Positions 16,251-25,443 are shown, numbered from the stretch's first letter. The stretch: 64,000 nucleotides of DNA from Sporomusa termitida (GCF_007641255.1 NZ_CP036259.1:248001-312000); one strand, 5' to 3'. Notes: generated by a model not told the origin, from the sequence alone. Translations and numbers: made by a program.

Positions 16251-18549
16251 CCGGGATCTGATACTGCTTATTATTATCAGTGTGGCTATCGGGGCTTTCT
16301 TAGCCAGCTTAGTATCAATGGCGGCCAACTCTTACTTTTCCGAAACAATTTCGACCCTGGTTGGCGATTATGGTGAATTTGACGTGATTATCAATGTACG
16401 CGAAGAAATGAAAGCGGAGGGACGGGCGCAAATTGAAAAAGTGTTAGGCCAGGTCTATCCCGGCGCTCAATTAAAGGAGGGGCCGACCCTAACCGGCTTA
16501 ACCAGTTTTTTTGTCGGGCTGCCGGCTGAATATAAGACAAAGCCAACCTATGAGGCGCTGAGTAATACCTTTGGCAGTGTTCCCGGCCGTTCCGGCATTA
16601 GTATTATGACCGAACCGCGCGTTACCGTTAAAGGTGTGCCGGAGGGTGCCAGAAATACTGTTATTGACCAGATCATGCCCATAGATGGGGTGTTATTTGC
16701 CTTTCGCGATGGCGGTTCAGTGACAGTAATTATTTCCACACTTGACAAATCAGCTTATGTTAACGATGAGGTTGAGAAGCTGCTTAAGCAATATCAGCTG
16801 ATTGAGATTGCCTTTCCTGTCGGCAGTGAACCGGATAATCCGATCAGACTGGGTGAGCAAATTGCCGAAGGCATCCGCAACGACCAAGCAGTTGGTTTTG
16901 CCGAGAGCGTAGCTGCGGACACCAATAACAATGAAATGGTCTATTTGGTAAGTACCATGCTGGAACTAAAGCGTTTTCTTGCCGCTTATATTACCCAGGT
17001 TGCAGTTACACCGGCTGCGGGCGTTACCTTTACTCCCGGTGATATGATTGCTTTTCAGGGGACGGCTGCCAATGAGCCGGCAGCCGCAGGCACACCGGAG
17101 TCAGGCCATGTTCTAGTCCAGGTAACAGAGGTTGGCGGCGACGGTTTGGCAAAAGGGATGATTACGCAGGGCGATGGTAGCCAGATGACTAATAAACAGG
17201 GATATGTAGTTATCAACAATACGGTGGGGGGCCCGGCCGGTACAGCGTCGATTCATAATCCGCGACAACAGTTAGGGAATGCCCTTACGGAAACCGCCAA
17301 GCTTGTCGGACAGATTCCCGGGTTTGCTCAGGATGCTGAACAAATGACCGCTGTCGCCAGCAGTGCTCTTAACAACTATGGCAGCAGTCTTGGCGCTATT
17401 GATCAGACCCTGTCGGGTCTGGAGGGCGCCGGTGCCACTATTCAGGCGGCTACCAGCGGTTTGGCTAACATTAATACCAGCGGCATTCAGGCCCAGCTGG
17501 ATAATTCCTCGCGGGCTCTGGGCGGACTTGTCGGGACATTTCAAGTAATTAAGGTGATAAGTCCTGATATTGCCACCTCAATCAATGAGTTAACAAATAC
17601 CCAGCAAAACCTAAATAATCTGCGGGCCGGCTTAATCGAACTGGATAATGTAGCCGCCAATGCCCGGCAGGCCCGCACGGCAATTGATAATATAGTTGCC
17701 GATGGCCGCAGCACTGTAGCCACTCTGCGGGCCTTTGACGTGGATAGTGCCCGCCAGACCCTTAGTAACGCCAGTACCCATCTGGCTCAGGTTCAGCAGT
17801 TTGACACCCCCCTGATTGCGGCCCAGTTACAGGTATTGGGAACAGCGGTCCCTAATTTGCGGGATGATGAGATTAGCCGTTCCATAAAACTTCTCGATCA
17901 GGTCATTTCCGGGCAGGTGAGTCCCAGTCAGCGCATTCAGATCCTGACGAACGGCAATGTCAGTCCGGATTTTGTTTCCCCGGTTATTTATCGGGAAGTG
18001 GGTCATAATAATCTTTCTTTATATCAGTCTGAGCTGGGGATTGTCGAGCCTGATCCCCGGGCGGAGGTGATGACAATATTGATGCAGGTCAAAGCCATAC
18101 TTGCCGGCATGATCGCGCTTATAGCCGCTGTTTTATTCCTGGTACTTGATCATACAGCCGTCATGTCTGTCATCCGCCGCCAACGATCAGCGAATACCGT
18201 GCAGGCCAAAGGCTGGCGCCGGTTTTTTCACTGCTTAAAAAATACCCTGACTGCCCCCGAGTGCCTGTACGGCATGGCGGTCGGCGCCACCCTGCTTACC
18301 AGTATGTTTATTTTGGCTGGCGGCGGCATTCCCTATCTGCCCTGGCTTGGTGTACCGCTGCTCGGGGCCTTGTTTGGGCTGCTTGTTGCCAATAATACAG
18401 AAAAGATCAGTCCGGTTGCTGTTGATGAAGTAACCGCAGGCGAAGCGCTGGGTCTGTCCTTTGATGAAGTTATGCGGGAGATTGTCATCCCCAATGGCCG
18501 CCCCGGCCTTCTCCAACAACTTAACCGGCGGAAAATGAAATTTAAATAA
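16216..18549 (+). CDS. ABC transporter permease with very large extracytoplasmic domain
   Basis: 777 residues from ATG 16216. One transmembrane helix lies near residues 15-37 (ILLIIISVAIGAFLASLVSM) and three lie in the last 150 residues (AILAGMIALIAAVLFLVL, a GATLLTSMFILAGG helix, and YLPWLGVPLLGALFGLLVA), giving an FtsX/MacB-like four-helix layout. Between them is an external region of ~560 residues: a mixed N-terminal part and then about 250 residues rich in Ala, Asn, Gln and Ser that read as coiled coil. The best ribosome site, AGAAGGAGGT at 16181-16190, is too far from ATG 16216 but 7 bases from an in-frame CTG at 16198, which may be the true start. The ATPase follows after 8 bases. I do not recognise a named family. 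Confidence 0.7.
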   Translation: MLVRTFIANSFNRDLILLIIISVAIGAFLASLVSMAANSYFSETISTLVGDYGEFDVIINVREEMKAEGRAQIEKVLGQVYPGAQLKEGPTLTGLTSFFVGLPAEYKTKPTYEALSNTFGSVPGRSGISIMTEPRVTVKGVPEGARNTVIDQIMPIDGVLFAFRDGGSVTVIISTLDKSAYVNDEVEKLLKQYQLIEIAFPVGSEPDNPIRLGEQIAEGIRNDQAVGFAESVAADTNNNEMVYLVSTMLELKRFLAAYITQVAVTPAAGVTFTPGDMIAFQGTAANEPAAAGTPESGHVLVQVTEVGGDGLAKGMITQGDGSQMTNKQGYVVINNTVGGPAGTASIHNPRQQLGNALTETAKLVGQIPGFAQDAEQMTAVASSALNNYGSSLGAIDQTLSGLEGAGATIQAATSGLANINTSGIQAQLDNSSRALGGLVGTFQVIKVISPDIATSINELTNTQQNLNNLRAGLIELDNVAANARQARTAIDNIVADGRSTVATLRAFDVDSARQTLSNASTHLAQVQQFDTPLIAAQLQVLGTAVPNLRDDEISRSIKLLDQVISGQVSPSQRIQILTNGNVSPDFVSPVIYREVGHNNLSLYQSELGIVEPDPRAEVMTILMQVKAILAGMIALIAAVLFLVLDHTAVMSVIRRQRSANTVQAKGWRRFFHCLKNTLTAPECLYGMAVGATLLTSMFILAGGGIPYLPWLGVPLLGALFGLLVANNTEKISPVAVDEVTAGEALGLSFDEVMREIVIPNGRPGLLQQLNRRKMKFK

Positions 18550-18563
18550 GCGGAGCGATGGGC

Positions 18564-19334
18564 ATGCTTGCTATACATAATCTCTATAAACAGTTTGGCA
18601 ATCTGATAGCGGTTAATGATCTCAGCCTTACTGTAAATAAAGGCAAAACAGTGGTACTCATGGGACCGTCAGGCTGTGGAAAATCCACCACGATCCGGGC
18701 GATAAACCGTCTGGTGGAACCTGACCGCGGTTCCATCATTCTGAATGGGGCCAATATCCTGTCTATGCAGCCTGACGAACTGCGCGATATTCGTAAGCGT
18801 ATCGGCTTTGTATTTCAGCACTTTAATCTTATCGGTCGCTTAACAACAGCCGAGAATGTCATGCTCGGCCTGGTCATGAGCGGTATGGATAAAGAATTGG
18901 CAAGAGCGAAAGCCGTTGAGGCCCTGGACAAGGTTGGGCTTGAGCAGCATTTAGGCCATAAGCCGAGTGAGCTGTCCGGCGGGCAGCAGCAGCGGGTGGG
19001 CATTGCCAGAGCCCTGGCTTACGAACCGGAGCTTATGCTCTGGGATGAGCCGACCGCATCCCTGGACCCTATTCTGGTGCGCGAGGTATTAATTGTTATG
19101 GAGGAGCTGGCCCGCTATCGCGCGAGCACAATGCTTGTTGTAACGCACGAACTGCCGTTTGCCCTGCGTGTTGCCGATGAAATTGTCCTGATGGATCAAG
19201 GGTCCATTGTTGAGGTAGGTGCGCCGGCGCAGGTATTTGTTAAGCCTGTATCAGATATTGGTAAAAAATATAAAGAACTTATTGAATATCAGATGAATAC
19301 CAGTGCCCAGAGCCTGGCCGGCAAGGCAGAGTGA
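18564..19334 (+). CDS. ABC transporter ATP-binding protein, partner of the large permease
   Basis: 256 residues of the GlnQ/MetN-like ATPase type: Walker A GPSGCGKST, Q-loop VFQHFN, signature LSGGQQQRVGIARAL, Walker B LMLWDEPTA and switch His in VVTHEL. All catalytic residues are present. ATG 18564 has GGAG 8 bases before it; ATG 18558 is in frame but too close to that site. It lies 14 bases after the permease and no binding-protein gene accompanies the pair, so export or envelope remodelling is more likely than amino acid uptake despite the sequence type. Confidence 0.85.
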   Translation: MLAIHNLYKQFGNLIAVNDLSLTVNKGKTVVLMGPSGCGKSTTIRAINRLVEPDRGSIILNGANILSMQPDELRDIRKRIGFVFQHFNLIGRLTTAENVMLGLVMSGMDKELARAKAVEALDKVGLEQHLGHKPSELSGGQQQRVGIARALAYEPELMLWDEPTASLDPILVREVLIVMEELARYRASTMLVVTHELPFALRVADEIVLMDQGSIVEVGAPAQVFVKPVSDIGKKYKELIEYQMNTSAQSLAGKAE

Positions 19335-19340
19335 CAAAGT

Positions 19341-19387
19341 AAAAAGCACCATAGAACTGTTCGCATTCACAGTTCTTGGTGCTTTTT
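19341..19387. terminator. Bidirectional terminator between convergent genes
   Basis: AAAAAGCACCATAGAACTGT and its near-perfect complement ending in GGTGCTTTTT enclose a short loop. A runs on the left and T runs on the right let it stop the ABC unit on the plus strand and the TetR gene on the minus strand. Confidence 0.8.
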
Positions 19388-20033
19388 ATTCCTCAACTGT
19401 TGGTATTTCCAGATGAATACTGCCTGGCGGTGTCCCAAATAGCGTGGCTATTAGTTTCTCGGCAATCTCCAGTTTATTCTTGATGATTGCCGGATCTGAC
19501 TCATGTTCGAATTCTGCGGGAGAACTGGCTTCCAGTAAGGCGGCAATAATACCGGCAAAAAAAGCAAGGGTTTCATCCACATGCATCACATGGGTTACAC
19601 CCTCCTGATTACCCTGTTCCAGGATGCTTCTAAAAAGCGGAGCCGCAATAATCTGCAGCTGACGCCAGAGTTTATTGATCAATTCACCTTGCTTTTCCCG
19701 GTATAAAACAGCAGCAATCAGGCCCGGTTCACCATCGTAGCACAGTTTATAGAAATGGCTGATAAGTAATTGTAATTTTTCCAGGACGGTTACGTTGTCA
19801 AGATGACAAGACTGAATGTGAGTGACCATATTTTTGGCATAGCGGGCAAAGATGGCTTCAAGGAGGGCGTCTTTTGATGCAAAGTAGTAATAAAAAGTGC
19901 CCTGGGCCACACTCACTTTTTTGACGATATCCTGGACGGTAGTTTTTTCATAACCTGAAGACAGAAATAACTCCAGGGCTGTATCCATTAACTCAGCCTG
20001 GCGCACCTGGGGATCCTTGGAAATCCTGGCAAT
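19386..20033 (-). CDS. TetR-family transcriptional repressor
   Basis: Helix-turn-helix at the N-terminus (ALELFLSSGYEKTTVQDIVKKVSVAQGTFYYYFASKDALLEAIF), ligand domain after it; total about 215 residues. The conserved start of this subfamily (ARISKDPQVRQAELMD) reads in frame upstream of GTG 20006, back to an ATT codon at 20033-20031 that has GAGGTG 7 bases before it. No ATG, GTG or TTG fits, so the start may be ATT, with GTG 20006 as the fallback. A perfect inverted repeat lies 16 bases beyond it, expected for autorepression. The same core occurs in front of the ABC exporter gene, so it probably controls both. Confidence 0.88.
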   Translation of the reverse strand: MARISKDPQVRQAELMDTALELFLSSGYEKTTVQDIVKKVSVAQGTFYYYFASKDALLEAIFARYAKNMVTHIQSCHLDNVTVLEKLQLLISHFYKLCYDGEPGLIAAVLYREKQGELINKLWRQLQIIAAPLFRSILEQGNQEGVTHVMHVDETLAFFAGIIAALLEASSPAEFEHESDPAIIKNKLEIAEKLIATLFGTPPGSIHLEIPTVEE

Positions 20034-20048
20034 CGGAAAACACCTCGC

Positions 20049-20072
20049 TTATACTGACTGATGTCAGTATAA
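20049..20072. promoter_or_regulatory. TetR operator, own promoter
   Basis: TTATACTGAC at 20049-20058 and GTCAGTATAA at 20063-20072 form a perfect inverted repeat of 10-base arms around TGAT, immediately upstream of the TetR gene. The core CTGAC-N4-GTCAG is shared with the palindrome at 22756-22791. Confidence 0.7.
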
Positions 20073-20147
20073 ATTGTAAATTAAAACAATTATGTTGTCA
20101 ATGCGGCCGGCCACAAAAACTTATTCAGATTCGCTATTATACTAGTT

Positions 20148-20924
20148 TTAAGCGGAACAATGACAGGGATGATAAGCAATGGCCAAATAGCCGGTAGCGG
20201 CATTTTCCTGCACTGTGCAATCGATTTCATACACAGCGCGGATCAATTGGGAGGTAATAATTTTATTTGGCGGTCCGTAAGCCACAAGCGAGCCGGCTTT
20301 CATGACATACAATTTATCACAGTACATGGCTGCCAGGCTAAGATCATGCAAAGCGGCCAGTACGCCGATACCCAGTGACTTTACGATTGACAGCAGTTGC
20401 AGCTGATATTTAATGTCCAGATGGTTTGTTGGTTCATCCAGCACCAGTAGCTGCGGCTGCTGGGCCAGAGCCCTGGCTAATAGGATGCGTTGCTTTTCCC
20501 CGCCGGAGAGGGTGGCAAAACGGCGGTCGGCATAGTTGGCCATACCGACCTTACGCATGGCCGTTAACGCAATTTCATAATCTTCGGCATTATCTGTCCC
20601 CAGGAAGCCTTTATGAGGTGTGCGGCCGATAATAACCATTTCCCAAACGCTGAGATCGAAGTCCAGCTGATTAAATTGGCTGACTACCGCCGTTTTTTTA
20701 GCTGAATCTGCCAGCTTGATTTGCCTCAGATCCCGGCCATCAAGGAGAATTGCCCCGCAGTCAGGTTTTATAACCCGGTAGATGGTGCGCAGCAGGGTCG
20801 ATTTGCCGCTGCCGTTGGGGCCGATAATACCAATAAATTCCCCCATTTTGGCATCAACTGAAACCTCGCTGATAATTTTTTTATTGTCTAAGGTCACACC
20901 GATGTTTTTTAGTGACAAATCCAT
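20148..20924 (-). CDS. FecE/BtuD-type ABC ATPase without a nearby permease
   Basis: 258 residues of the iron-siderophore/haem/cobalamin ATPase family: Walker A GPNGSGKST, signature LSGGEKQRILLARAL, Walker B LLVLDEPTNHLD and switch AALHDLSLA. The usual partners, a FecCD-type permease and a binding protein, are absent here. It starts 33 bases after the ABC exporter stop and is probably cotranscribed with it from the TetR-type operator. It may serve a permease coded elsewhere; function in iron or cofactor uptake is inferred from family only. Confidence 0.85.
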   Translation of the reverse strand: MDLSLKNIGVTLDNKKIISEVSVDAKMGEFIGIIGPNGSGKSTLLRTIYRVIKPDCGAILLDGRDLRQIKLADSAKKTAVVSQFNQLDFDLSVWEMVIIGRTPHKGFLGTDNAEDYEIALTAMRKVGMANYADRRFATLSGGEKQRILLARALAQQPQLLVLDEPTNHLDIKYQLQLLSIVKSLGIGVLAALHDLSLAAMYCDKLYVMKAGSLVAYGPPNKIITSQLIRAVYEIDCTVQENAATGYLAIAYHPCHCSA

Positions 20925-20957
20925 GCTGTCCCTCCTGGTTTATGTTTTTGTATGAGG

Positions 20958-22691
20958 CTAGGCTATCTGGGAGGCGCACAAGCGGGCATAGAGGCCGTTG
21001 GCTGCCAGTAATTCGTCATGGCGGCCCTGCTCCACAATCCGGGCATTTTCGAGGACGATAATTTTATCGGCCCGGCGGACTGTGGACAGGCGATGGGCGA
21101 TAACCACCAACGTACGGTTGCCGGCCAACTGCTGGATTGCCTGTTGAATTTTTGTTTCCGCTTCCAGGTCGACGGAGGCGGTTGCTTCGTCGAGGATCAG
21201 GATTGGTGTGTCACGGAGCAAGGCCCTGGCAATAGCCAGGCGTTGTTTTTGCCCACCCGATAAAAGCACGCCCCGTTCACCAATTAGTGTATCGTAGCCT
21301 TTGGGAAGCGAGATAATAAAATCGTGAATGTAGGCTTGTTTAGCAGCCCGGATAATGTCAGCCCGGGTTGCCGCCTGTTTGCCATAGGCAATATTTCCGG
21401 CGATGGAATCATTAAACAGGAAAACATCCTGGGGCACAACGCTGATCTGATCACGCAGCGAGGCCAGTGAAATATGGCGTAAATCGGTACCGTCTATAGT
21501 AACCTTGCCTGCTTCCGGGTCATAGAAGCGGGTAAGCAGTGCAGCCAGCGTAGTTTTACCTACACCTGTCGGGCCGACAAGCGCCACCATGCTGCCTGCC
21601 GGTATGTCAAAGGTAACATTATCCAATACCGGCGAGCGCTGGTCATAACAAAAGGTTACATTATGAAAGGCCAGATGGCCTGAGGTTGTCGCCAGGTTAA
21701 TAGCATCCTGTTTATCCTGGATATCAGGTACTGCGTCCAGCAGGGAAAAAACACGCTTGGCGCCAACGGCAGCCTGCAGGAGGTTGTCGACGGAGGCAAC
21801 CAGGGTGGCGATCGGAGCATAAAAGAGGCTTAGGTATAGTAAGAACCGGACAATATCGCCAATACTCAGCAGACCATCCAACGCCATAATACCGCCAAAG
21901 CCAACCACAATGACTGTGCCTATGGATAAAATGCTTTCCACTGTCGGATGATAGAGCCCGCCCAGCCAGACGACCCTCATAACTGCGTCCCGCCATTGAT
22001 AGGTTTGATTGCTGAATAAGCGGGAAGCGCAGGCCTGCCTGCCGAACAGCTGGATTTCTTTTAAACCGGAGAGGTTATCCTGCAATACGGCATTCATGTC
22101 TCCTAGCCGGGCCTGGTGGTCGCTATAGGCAGGATAAATTCTTTTAGTATAATAGAGGCTGAAGACTACCATTAACGGAACAGGCGCGAAGGTTAACAGC
22201 GCCAGCCAGGGATTGATCAGCAGCAAGAGTATGGCGACCCCGAGCACAATGAGAACGCTGCTCAGGATGTTGGGAATAGCATGGGCAATAAGCAGTTCGA
22301 ACTGGGCGGTGTCATTCAGTACCTGACTCATAATCTGGCCTGTTTGTTTATCGCTGTAAAAACGCAGGGATAATGTTTGCAAGTGGTTATACACTTTAAC
22401 CCGCATTTCCGCAACAATATTCCAGGCAGCGTAATGGGCCCAATAATCACTGGCCAGGCGGAAAACGGCCCTGATCAGATAGGTTCCTGCCAGCAGGAAG
22501 GCCAGGTGCCGGACGGTAGCGATATCGGCTTTACTGAAATCCCCTGTCAGTAGGTCAATAAGCCGGCTAATTAAACTGGGGCCGATAAGGTTAATGGCTG
22601 TATAGCCGACAATGCCGATTACTGCCCCGGCCAGCTGCCAATAATATTTTTTGGCTTCATAGAGTAAACGCACAATACATCTCATAAGCAT
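20958..22691 (-). CDS. ABC exporter, fused membrane and ATPase domains
   Basis: 577 residues. Residues ~15-300 are a six-helix ABC exporter membrane domain and ~340-570 the ATPase, with Walker A GPTGVGKTT, signature LLSGGQKQRLAIARAL, Walker B ILILDEATASVD and switch VIAHRLSTV. It probably works as a homodimer or with another half transporter to export lipids, drugs or a metallophore. ATG 22691 is chosen because AGGGAGAG lies 5 bases before it; the frame is open further but without a ribosome site. A 36-bp palindrome lies 65-100 bases upstream, so TetR-type repression is expected, linking it to the TetR gene at 19386. Confidence 0.88.
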   Translation of the reverse strand: MLMRCIVRLLYEAKKYYWQLAGAVIGIVGYTAINLIGPSLISRLIDLLTGDFSKADIATVRHLAFLLAGTYLIRAVFRLASDYWAHYAAWNIVAEMRVKVYNHLQTLSLRFYSDKQTGQIMSQVLNDTAQFELLIAHAIPNILSSVLIVLGVAILLLLINPWLALLTFAPVPLMVVFSLYYTKRIYPAYSDHQARLGDMNAVLQDNLSGLKEIQLFGRQACASRLFSNQTYQWRDAVMRVVWLGGLYHPTVESILSIGTVIVVGFGGIMALDGLLSIGDIVRFLLYLSLFYAPIATLVASVDNLLQAAVGAKRVFSLLDAVPDIQDKQDAINLATTSGHLAFHNVTFCYDQRSPVLDNVTFDIPAGSMVALVGPTGVGKTTLAALLTRFYDPEAGKVTIDGTDLRHISLASLRDQISVVPQDVFLFNDSIAGNIAYGKQAATRADIIRAAKQAYIHDFIISLPKGYDTLIGERGVLLSGGQKQRLAIARALLRDTPILILDEATASVDLEAETKIQQAIQQLAGNRTLVVIAHRLSTVRRADKIIVLENARIVEQGRHDELLAANGLYARLCASQIA

Positions 22692-22755
22692 GTCTCTCCC
22701 TTTGCGTTGACGGCGTGGTTTTCCGGCTGTTATGCCGCGAACTAGAAAATTGGCT

Positions 22756-22791
22756 TTATTATTTGACTGACAACAGTCAGTCAAATAATAA
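22756..22791. promoter_or_regulatory. 36-bp palindromic operator of the ABC exporter operon
   Basis: TTATTATTTGACTGAC (22756-22771) and its exact complement (22776-22791) flank AACA: perfect arms of 16 bases. It lies between the exporter gene and the divergent lipoprotein gene. The core CTGAC-N4-GTCAG equals that in front of the TetR gene. Confidence 0.75.
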
Positions 22792-22936
22792 AAAAATATA
22801 TATACTGAAAACAATTATCAATAAGATTATAACCGTACTGCCAAATTTGGTCAATACAAAAATGAATCGCTAACGTTACTTTTTCACCGGCTGCACGTTT
22901 AAGTCTATAGAGAATTATGTTGAAAAGGGGATAACA

Positions 22937-23872
22937 ATGACTAAATGCAAGCGTAAGGCATTTACAACTGTCACTTTGCTGCTGCTGCTGAGTTTTTTTG
23001 CCGGCTGCGCCAGCGGCCCCGGGCCGTTACCGGAGCAGGCACAGCAAGCTCCGGCCGAGAACGGAGCCAGCCGCGAGAAGGCGGTTATGGCTGAGTTTGA
23101 TAAACTAACCAGCAAAAATAATGTCAGGGCGGAGGAAATCAGCGCATTTATCAATGCCAATCTAAACGCTGTTTCTCCGTCCGGCCTGTCGGTGATGCTG
23201 ATGGCTCTTGAAAAAAATCAACAGCGTAATCTGCTTAAACTACAGGATAAGTACGCCGAGGAGGATGTTGTCCAGAAAACACTGGCGAAGGATTACGCCG
23301 GTGAATTAACCGACAATTATCTTAATGAGATCAAGGAAAAAACGGTAAGAGACCTGTTAATTTCTACTAAAAACAATGGATACAAAATTGAAACGGCAGA
23401 GGGCTTCTTTTTTCCGGTAATCGACTATTCTTTGTATAAGCAGTACCGGCAAAAGGTAACGCCGGACATGACTGCCTATCTTGATCTCATGGCTGTGGAA
23501 TCAGGCCAAACACCGATTAAGGATGCTGCTCTCGTCATTGGCTGGCAGGAAATTTTACGGCGGTCCCTTAAGCAAGAACAATTTATCAAAGAATATGGCA
23601 ACTCTGCCAAAAGTGAAGATGTCAGACAACTGCTTAAACGTTACCTTGCCTTTACGCTCTATGGCGCAAATAATACACCGCTATTTGGCTATGAAGACAG
23701 GAAAATGATGCCGGCAGCCAAAAAAGCATATCTTGAAACTGAATTTAATGCTGACAATGGGGCGTTCTCTAAGCTGATGCAGGAATACCTGACAGTTTTA
23801 CAGAAAAATGACTTTACCTTAACCCCGGAAGTAGATGAATACAGAAAAAAGGCAGAAGCTGAGTTTCAGTAG
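22937..23872 (+). CDS. Lipoprotein of unknown function
   Basis: 311 residues. A lipoprotein signal peptide (LLLLLSFFAGC) places the lipidated Cys near residue 26, followed by a Pro/Gln-rich linker. The remaining ~260 residues are mostly helical and charged, without repeats or a motif I recognise (segments such as VRAEEISAFINANL, EGFFFPVIDYSLYKQY and GYEDRKMMPAAKKAYLETEFN). It has a ribosome site AAAAGGGGATAAC and its own terminator, so it is probably a single-gene unit, divergent from the ABC exporter. Function is unknown; it should sit on the outer face of the inner membrane or on the outer membrane. Confidence 0.75.
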   Translation: MTKCKRKAFTTVTLLLLLSFFAGCASGPGPLPEQAQQAPAENGASREKAVMAEFDKLTSKNNVRAEEISAFINANLNAVSPSGLSVMLMALEKNQQRNLLKLQDKYAEEDVVQKTLAKDYAGELTDNYLNEIKEKTVRDLLISTKNNGYKIETAEGFFFPVIDYSLYKQYRQKVTPDMTAYLDLMAVESGQTPIKDAALVIGWQEILRRSLKQEQFIKEYGNSAKSEDVRQLLKRYLAFTLYGANNTPLFGYEDRKMMPAAKKAYLETEFNADNGAFSKLMQEYLTVLQKNDFTLTPEVDEYRKKAEAEFQ

Positions 23873-23888
23873 TGTAGTTTGTTACCTG

Positions 23889-23926
23889 CAGCTGCATCCG
23901 CATAGCCGGGTGCAGCTGTTTTTCGT
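23889..23926 (+). terminator. Rho-independent terminator
   Basis: CAGCTGCATCCG (23889-23900) pairs with CCGGGTGCAGCTG (23906-23918) around CATAG, with one mismatch region, then TTTTTCG. It lies 17 bases after the lipoprotein stop. Confidence 0.8.
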
Positions 23927-24025
23927 ATCGGGCCGAACGAATTTATTAACCTATGCAGGTAAATGTCGAATAATATCGAAAAACTGAAAATAATGATTAT
24001 ATTGATGAGGACTGGAGGAATGTGA

Positions 24026-25441
24026 ATGGGCCGTGGCAGCGAAGATGCCAAGCAAGCACCCAGCGAGTTGGATTCCAGCAAAGAACTGCTTAAAGAATTA
24101 GGAGCAATCATCAGATCTTCCTATGATGGTATGTTTATTACCGACGGTGATGGTGTTGTATTGCGCTTAAATGATGCTTATGAGCGGATTACAGGCATTA
24201 AGGCCAGTGAAATTATGGGTAAGAATATGAAATGTCTGGTGGAAGCAGGCTATTTTGACGAATCAGTGACTTTGCATGTTATCGAAAAACGCACAACAAT
24301 TACTATTAATCAGACAGTAAAAAAAGACCGTAAGATTTTAGTCACAGGCACACCCCTGTTTGATGAGCAGGGCAAATTATTCCGGGTTGTGACCAATGTA
24401 CGCGACATTACCGAATTAGTCCAACTGCAAAACCAGCTCCTTAAAACAAAAGCGCAAACCCTGAAATACAAAACAGAATTATCCCATTTGCGGGCCATGC
24501 ATATTCAAAATCATGAAATGGTTACCCGGAGCCCTAAGATGGCAAGGGTTATCGAGCTGTCCATGAAAATTGCCGATGTGGATTCCAATGTGCTGATTAC
24601 CGGCGAGTCCGGTACCGGTAAAGAGTTAATCGCCAAGCTGATTCACAAACATGGCAAAACCACTGCCCGTCCTTTTATAAAAATAAATTGTGCTGCCATT
24701 CCGGAACAACTGCTGGAGTCGGAATTGTTCGGGTATGAGGGCGGGGCGTTTACAGGTGCCAAAAAAGAAGGGAAGCCCGGCCTGTTTGAGCTGGCTCATA
24801 ACGGGACACTGTTTCTGGATGAGGTGGGGGATCTGCCGCTCTTATTACAGGTAAAACTGTTACGGGCGATTCAGGAAAAAGAGATTATGCGCGTGGGGAG
24901 TACCCGGTCCATTACGGTTAATGCCCGGATTATTGCCGCAACCCACCGGGATATCGCCAAAATGATCCAGCATGGAACCTTCCGGGAGGATTTGTATTAC
25001 CGGCTGATGGTTGTACCGATCAACCTGCCGCCGCTGCGGGAACGCAAAGAAGATGTACCGTTGCTGATCATGCACTTTATCGAAAAGTTCAATAAGCATT
25101 TTGGCTACAATAAGCGGATTTTGCCGGAAGTGATTGACAAGCTGGTGGAATACAGCTGGCCCGGCAATGTCCGCGAACTGGAGAACGTAATTGAGCGGAT
25201 GATGGTAACCGCCGCCGGGGAAGCGCTTACTGCGGATCTGGTGCCGGAAACCATCTGGAACAAAAATTTTCTGCCCAAAAAGGGGACAAAACTCAAGGAG
25301 GCTGTCGCCCAAACCGAGGCCTACCTGCTTACCGAATGCTACAAAGAATACCGGTCCTGGCAAAAGGTGGCTGAGGTACTGGGGATTGACAGAACGACCG
25401 TCTTTCGCAAGGCGGTCCGATATGGCCTGGAAAAAAAATAA
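24026..25441 (+). CDS. Sigma-54-dependent activator with PAS domain
   Basis: 471 residues: an N-terminal PAS domain (about 25-125; SSYDGMFITDGDGVVLRLNDAYERITG), a short coiled coil, an AAA+ domain (about 150-385) with Walker A GESGTGKE, the sigma-54 contact loop GAFTGAKK, Walker B LFLDEVGDL and R-fingers in FREDLYYRL, and a C-terminal TyrR-like helix-turn-helix (WQKVAEVLGIDRTTVFRKAVRYGL). It should bind enhancers and open sigma-54 promoters in response to a small molecule at the PAS domain. Two palindromic sites and a -24/-12 promoter lie directly downstream, before the 4-hydroxybutyrate operon, which is the likely target. Confidence 0.92.
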   Translation: MGRGSEDAKQAPSELDSSKELLKELGAIIRSSYDGMFITDGDGVVLRLNDAYERITGIKASEIMGKNMKCLVEAGYFDESVTLHVIEKRTTITINQTVKKDRKILVTGTPLFDEQGKLFRVVTNVRDITELVQLQNQLLKTKAQTLKYKTELSHLRAMHIQNHEMVTRSPKMARVIELSMKIADVDSNVLITGESGTGKELIAKLIHKHGKTTARPFIKINCAAIPEQLLESELFGYEGGAFTGAKKEGKPGLFELAHNGTLFLDEVGDLPLLLQVKLLRAIQEKEIMRVGSTRSITVNARIIAATHRDIAKMIQHGTFREDLYYRLMVVPINLPPLRERKEDVPLLIMHFIEKFNKHFGYNKRILPEVIDKLVEYSWPGNVRELENVIERMMVTAAGEALTADLVPETIWNKNFLPKKGTKLKEAVAQTEAYLLTECYKEYRSWQKVAEVLGIDRTTVFRKAVRYGLEKK

Positions 25442-25443
25442 TG

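Noticed and set aside
18564-19334. Polar amino acid importer ATPase (GlnQ)
   Set aside because: The sequence type fits, but the partner is a large FtsX-like permease and no binding protein is present.
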